Source of the DNA: Wuchereria bancrofti
Taxonomy: Eukaryota; Nematoda; Chromadorea; Rhabditida; Onchocercidae
Length of the DNA stretch: 64,000 nucleotides
NCBI GenBank assembly: GCA_005281725.1
Contig: SSBO01000012.1
Location: 2,524,194 to 2,588,193, forward strand
Direction: 5' to 3'
Part shown: positions 46,999 to 64,000 of the stretch, piece after piece
Layout: the number at the start of each line of letters is the position of its first letter
How positions within the stretch are numbered: the stretch's first letter is position 1
Notes under the pieces: model-generated
What the model was told of the DNA's origin: nothing
Databases searched by the model: none
The model's input: only the letters and a program-made list of their open reading frames with translations
Made by a program: the position numbers and the translations under genes

Positions 46999-49065
46999 CG
47001 CAATTGCCGACATGTTCTTCCTCATTCAACACATAAAAATCATCATCAGCTTCTAGGAAATTTTTTTAATATTTGACGTCTGTTGTAATGCATCATTCAC
47101 AGTGCGGTTTGCTTGTTAGCCGAAAGAATTCCAACTTTCAGTAATAGTTTTGGGCACTAGTAAATATTCATAATGATGTACTACTTTAAATGAAAGTGAA
47201 ATCAACAGATAGACAACTCCTTACCCAACTTTGTAGCAAAATATTTTAAAATGTAGCTAGCAGTAATAATATTCAAATATGGTGACAATTTACTATCCAT
47301 TTATTGCAGAAGAATCAAGTGCAACTAATCATCTTGTATTACATGCATAAATCATTTTTTATGCATTATCGTATTGTTTAAAGCTTTCTTTTTTTTCTTT
47401 TTTTTTTTTGTAAAAATACATGCTGTAACTTGTTCCTCTATCATAAATTTTCAAAATATCATCGAATTTGATTTGAAACTTACCCCACTTACCGCTAAAA
47501 TTATGTAGCTGTTCTAATCATGATGCAAATATTTTAATACGGTATTTACGTAAAGCGTCACTATAAACTCCATTAAAACTGGAAGTCAATGTATCCACTG
47601 TTTATAAGTGGGACGCTCACCGTCACGCAAATGTTAAGTTCCGCAAAACACACAAATGACTATCAGTAACCCTTTCATTTTAATTTGAGGCCTGTAATAT
47701 GACCAGACTCGAAAACATCGAGATCCAAAGTAACAGAGACGTCAGTTTCTTTCATAATTCTATTCCCCATTAATCTCTAATTGATAGTTCTTATATCACG
47801 CACGAATTTCTTCTCAAACAAGAAATGACTAACCCATATTTTCAGCCAGATTATAAAGATAAACAGCAGAAATGAGGCGACAGTCCATTCCACTGCGTTC
47901 AAAATAAAAGTTCTTTAAAATTGCGAGTTATCAATCCGCAGTTTTAAAGTATCTCGACTTTTTTTCACAAATTTATTCCTTCCAAGCAAAATTGATAGGT
48001 TTGCTTATTCCTGACTTGGAATGGTCAATCCAGACATATATTTAAACATAAATATTACTCCAGCTATTATACCGCTTGCACATATATCAGAAGCATAAGA
48101 GATGAAAAAACAAGGAAAAGACCGTGGACTACTGCACTGCTTATATTCAAATTAAAATTCTAGCATACACAAAGGATTTCAACTTAATATTCTTGAAAGT
48201 AAACTATGTAGTACAATAATCAACTCCAAATATTTTGTGCACTCTGACAGAATATTATTAAAAACATTGCGATGCAGTAAATCGTAAAGAGCTACACGTG
48301 AAATAAATGCAAGGTAAATAAAAATTTTTTGCTGTGTTCATCATAATGAAAACTAACCATAGATCTGAAAAGTCTTTATTGTTAACATTGCAACCATTTC
48401 ATTGCTGATGTTGGACAACGCTCTCACCACTGGAATTTTCGCCGAGGTCACTTTTTCTTACAAGTATATTGTAGGGCAATAAAGAAATACTACTTGCAAT
48501 TCAGAAAACTAATGATGTTCATAACAACTAATCCTACCATTCTGTCTAAATAATTATAAGCAAAAGATTATTTTAAAAAAAGAAAAAAAAAAAAAAACTT
48601 TTTGAAGCAATTTCACAGAAAAAATTTTTTGATTTTTATGAAAACTTAAAACTATTTTCGTAGACTATGCTGTATATTTGAATGTATTTGCATGATAAAC
48701 ATATCGCAATATCAGCATTTAAACAGCCTTCAGCAAACTGTTGTTTCGATTATCCAAGTATAAAACAGCAGTTAATAATGTGCAAGTATTTTAACTGGAA
48801 CAAATTCCTAATAAGCATTATTTATTTTCCATAAACCCATATAAAGCTAATATAAAACCAACAGATAGGCTTTACAACAGATGTTTTAAAAGAATACCTG
48901 CTACATTTGTCTCAAATGCTCACGAATCCTATCTATTAGGCACCCCTATACAAAGATTTTCCATCATAAAGCTACCTAACAACTATGGCATCAATATCTC
49001 CTATTTAAGGTAAAGAGTGATAAAGTGACTAGAATAAAAAAAAAATGAATAGAAAACCACAAATG
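46999..49065. other. Convergent intergenic stretch
   Basis: The G-alpha gene ends from the left and JNK from the right. Only 3' flanks and AT-rich sequence with poly-T/A runs (about 47388-47410 and 48577-48598) were seen. No ORF worth reporting. Confidence 0.45.
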
Positions 49066-60366
<11,301 letters not shown>

Positions 60367-63300
60367 CCGTGGATAGTTACATTGTAGTAGTAATGGAAAC
60401 TGTTGAAAAGAATCGAAAATTAGATCTGAAGTGCTGTTTTTGCATATGTAACACTTACATTTGTTGTGATCATTTAATATGCATGCGTAGTTGAGCTAAA
60501 TATTGCTCCTGAAATTGTTGGATTCATTCCTTTTGATGACATAACATATACAAGTGAAACATACAATATATATGCACGTTCTTATCACTTCTACTTTTTT
60601 CTAACCACGATCCTTATCGGCTGAGCTGACCCATAACTGACGTTGCCGCAATGGCAATGGAATGACTACTGTTTTAATTGGGTCAAAGTCGCTCTCGATG
60701 AAGGTTGTTTATATTTTGAGAAATTGTAATTTATTGCCTGCCATCTGGTATAGCGCGGTTACATCCACGGTATTTGTTTTATTCCATTCGCGGATAAAAT
60801 TTCACTATTTTTCTCTTTGCCATCAATGATTTCACAAATGTAATGGCGAACAATATAAAAGACATTGTATATCAAAAGAACAGTGGCATCAGAAACGCAT
60901 AAAATGAAGGGAAACAAAAAATGTTTTGCATTAACTGTTGTACTTCATCTTATCAATTTCGTTAAATGACTTCACGAAAATCATTTACGTTTACGAGCAA
61001 TTTAATACTTTTCTTTAATAATATTTTTCTTTTTAGCAAAACTGATGCTACAATTTTAATCCAACTTATAGCATTTTGTCATTCTTTGGTGATAAAAAAC
61101 AAGAATAAAAACGGAAAGCAATATCCAAAGCTCCAACATGGAGAGAAAGGAAAAGTAATCAGTTGGCAATTCTCAATCCAAAGTTGTGAGGCAACCACTA
61201 GAAGACCTAGATGAGTGCTTTTACCGTATTCGGTGTTATACAATTTCTTTCCGTATTTCATAAGATTTAAAAACGTTAATTTAGCGATGACACTTAATTA
61301 CCTCAAATCTTTATCCAGAGAACTATGAAGTTATCATTCACAGGAAAAGGAAGCACTGAATGTTTGTGAGAGAAGTGACACCATGTAATTGTGTCACTTC
61401 ACTCATTAAGGACACGACAAAACAAGGAATAAGAGAAACTTCAACATTCAACATTTTGAAACTATTCCCTCCTATGAAGAGAAGAAAAAGAACAAAGATG
61501 AGCTGATGAATTAGAGTGAGAGTTAGAAGACAAATTTAGCTCAATGCAGCCTAGGCTTTTTGTCTCTTTGTGTTTTGCCAGAAAAGTATGCAAAACTTAG
61601 GAGAATATTGGGGGATGTCGCGTTATCCAGTCATCATCTCTCCGCTTTCATCAATAGCTGATAAGCATTTTCTTGAAAATAAAATTGTGTACTTTTTTTC
61701 GCTGATCTTTGGTCCAATATTTGAGCAGTTTTCAGTCCGAAAAAGGAATCTACAAACCAATTTCCTTTTCCAAGAAAATGTTTCTGATCATAGAGAACAA
61801 ATTACAATCAGATCGAATAAGTTGAAAATGAAATACAATAAACTCATAATCAGATTTACTAAAAAATCCCCAAAAATTAGTGAGACACCAGCATGAACTG
61901 ATTCTTTAGAAGACTTTCCTGAAGCAAAAAAAAAAACATTTCTTGAAACCAAATATAGTCCTGAACTGAAAAGTGTATTACTCCGCTTCCACACCTTATT
62001 GCTTTCATCGAGATGGCTAAGATTATGAAGGATGCATACATGGAATTTTGAAAGATTAGGCAACAGTTAAAAAAGTGTTATCTTTCAGATCCTTACACTA
62101 AAAAAAGGATCCAGGATATCCTCGTATTATGATTGAGTTCCAAAAATGTTATATCATATTTCTGTTGGAAAACTTTTATCAAAAGACATATTTCTTAAGA
62201 CATCAATTGATATCAGGAGAAAGACTAACCTCAACAACGATGCTTTTCACTTTGTTTAGAAAGGGTCGGTGAAAACTGAGGAGAAATTAAAAAAAAAAAA
62301 AACCAGTAGAAGGAAAAATTCTTCCTAGCTTTTTATAAATCAGATGAAAATAGAAAGCGATTACTGTATGCCCAAACAATATAACAGAAAACAAAAATAA
62401 AAAGAACATTTTGGAACATTTTCCTGTTCGTATAAGCCTGAACATATATACATATATATATCGATCGGCTCTTGTATACACGCTCCTTGCCTTCAGCTTA
62501 CATTTTTTTCAGACTTAAAGAATCTTCATCAGCCAAAGTGTTTCAGATTGTTGGTTACAATGGCAATAAGTCTCTATTATACTGAGAGCTAAAGACTGAA
62601 GCAATCATTGGCCACAAATTTTGCTGAAGTTAAATAAGATGAGCAGCTTCTGGCGCAAAGATCGTTAGGTGTATTAAGGATTTGCCACTTAATAACTCGT
62701 ATTTAAAGTGTCGCTTGGAGACAAATTGTGGCCTATATGTGTTGGAAAATTGTACTACTAGACTGTTGAAAAAATTGCAAAAATGTTACTAATTATTCCA
62801 TAAAAGTAATTTCCTTGGAAGTGAATATATATATATTACTTATTTAAAAGAAGATTCAAAACTCTTATCAATGTTGGAATTCATTATTGTTAATGATGAT
62901 ATTGATAATAATGGAACGGACTTTATTTACCGCAACATAAATATCACAATTCTGAATCACTACAGCAATGTCAGAACAATCGCAATTAATTTAAGGCTGA
63001 TACTTTGATGGCATTCCACAGTGTATGTGACAGAATTCTAACAAAAAAGGGAAAGCTCAACAACGAAATGTGTCTAAATCATTTCGAATAAAAAATATTA
63101 AGAATATTAGCAATTTTTTTTTTTGCGGATGAAAGGATTGCTTTTTGTTTGCTCAGCATTCAGTAGTGAGTTAACAAGAATAAAAAAAAAAATCAATTTA
63201 GTAGTGAATTAAGGTGTCTCACCCTTAACATTCTACTCTCTGCTAATCCTTTTATACATGCTATAACTTGCTGAATCAAAGTCAGAATTTCACTTTTCGA

Positions 63301-63908
63301 TAATCGCTGCTGTTTTAATGATCAAATTTTACCATTATTTTATCACTTGTTTGTCCAAAAAAAAAAAGTAAAAATAATACCAGAAAGACTAAATGTTGGT
63401 TTTTGATCAGCAGTAACTTACTAAATATTGATTCCGAAATAATAAGTAATCAAATCGTGTAAGATATTCCAAACTGTTAAAGTAAAAAAATGCTATACCA
63501 ACAAAACAACAGCAAAGCATTTTCAACAAGCAGATAAAATGATTTTTCACTAAATTTTCTGAAATAAAAAAAATTGTAGTAATTATATAAGTAGAAGCAA
63601 ATTAAAAGCAAAAAAAATAAATACTATCAAACAATTTTTTGGTTTAAGTGAAAGTATTTTTTCCGTCATATATATAAGTATTAACAATTTAAGCAGAAAT
63701 ATTAATTGATTAATTATATATATGTTGTGGAAAACGGAAGGATATCTTAAGGCATGCAGCATGATTAGATGAGAAAGTAAGGAATGAATAGGAATAATAG
63801 GAAATCTTTTGATGACAAACGCAGTGGGACAGAGCGGGACAGGAAAAGACTGAATGATCTAAATGGAATGGGAGCATATTGACAAAATGAGGCTTGAATG
63901 CAAGTAAT
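60367..63908. other. Divergent promoter region, JNK versus right-edge gene
   Basis: No supported exon was found. The ORF at about 61588-61896 on the + strand (MQNLGEYWGMSRYPV) has no recognisable motif and no splice or leader context, so it is not called. The sequence has AT repeats near 62450-62462 and 62827-62836, and poly-A/T runs. It should hold the distal JNK promoter and that of the right-edge gene. Confidence 0.4.
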
Positions 63909-64000
63909 ATGTCGAGTTCAATTGCAAATGGTCATTCAGTGGGCAGTGCTGTCCCGCAACGTGCCAAGCCAACTGATGACGACGACGACGACGACTATAT
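63909..64000 (+). CDS. Start of an unidentified gene, cut by the right edge
   Basis: Open from ATG 63909 to the end: MSSSIANGHSVGSAVPQRAK followed by Pro-Thr and a run of six Asp encoded by a GAC repeat (63978-63995), then Tyr. An acidic, low-complexity N-terminus is common in many protein families, so no function can be assigned. Codon use is less AT-rich than the flank, which supports coding. No clear acceptor lies directly upstream. Confidence 0.5.
   Translation, partial: MSSSIANGHSVGSAVPQRAKPTDDDDDDDY

Noticed and set aside
61588..61896. 103-codon + strand ORF
   Set aside because: No motif, no leader-type acceptor, and Lys/Ile/Asn/Phe-rich composition as expected from AT-rich noncoding DNA.

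Overview
The window is nuclear DNA of a nematode, most likely a filarial (spirurid) worm. It is strongly AT-rich. Genes are split into many short exons by small introns whose 3' splice sites look like TTTTCAG or TTTGCAG, and some start codons sit a few bases after such a site, as expected for spliced-leader trans-splicing. The proteins are typically animal and nematode-like. The filarial assignment is an inference from overall character. I saw no bacterial genes, tRNA, rRNA or CRISPR, and no recognisable transposon ORF.

Layout. 1-0.55 kb (-): 3' part of a CAP/GAPR-1-like gene. 2.4-4.3 kb (-): exon-like pieces of an unrecognised gene. 6.5-17.2 kb (-): a TAF3 gene (TFIID subunit 3) with an N-terminal histone fold, lysine-rich middle exons and a C-terminal PHD finger. 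18.4-24.0 kb (-): a secreted or lysosomal GH31 alpha-glucosidase with signal peptide and trefoil domain. 27.7-29.0 kb (-): a divergent NUDT21/CFIm25 that has lost its RNA-contact residues. 30.4-34.0 kb (+): an UNC-93-like/MFSD11 membrane protein. 36.4-41.5 kb (+): an E78-type (NR1E) nuclear receptor. 42.5-47.0 kb (+): an atypical G-protein alpha subunit lacking both catalytic residues for GTP hydrolysis. 49.1-60.4 kb (-): a JNK MAP kinase with a long N-terminal extension and two alternative copies of one kinase exon. 63.9 kb to the right edge (+): the start of another gene.

For MFSD11, E78, G-alpha, JNK and NUDT21, exon models read directly from splice sites stay in phase from start to stop. 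They give predicted lengths of 479, 555, 342, 527 (or 412 for the short form) and 225 residues. The TAF3, GH31, CAP and unknown models are less exact at some junctions.

The genes do not form one pathway. TAF3, NUDT21 and the nuclear receptor act in gene expression. JNK and G-alpha are signalling proteins. The glucosidase and UNC-93-like protein are enzyme and membrane components. The most interesting signals are the JNK exon pair separated by only 37 nt, the G-alpha without Arg or Gln catalytic residues, the NUDT21 without UGUA-reading residues, and a perfect 23-bp hairpin in a JNK intron.
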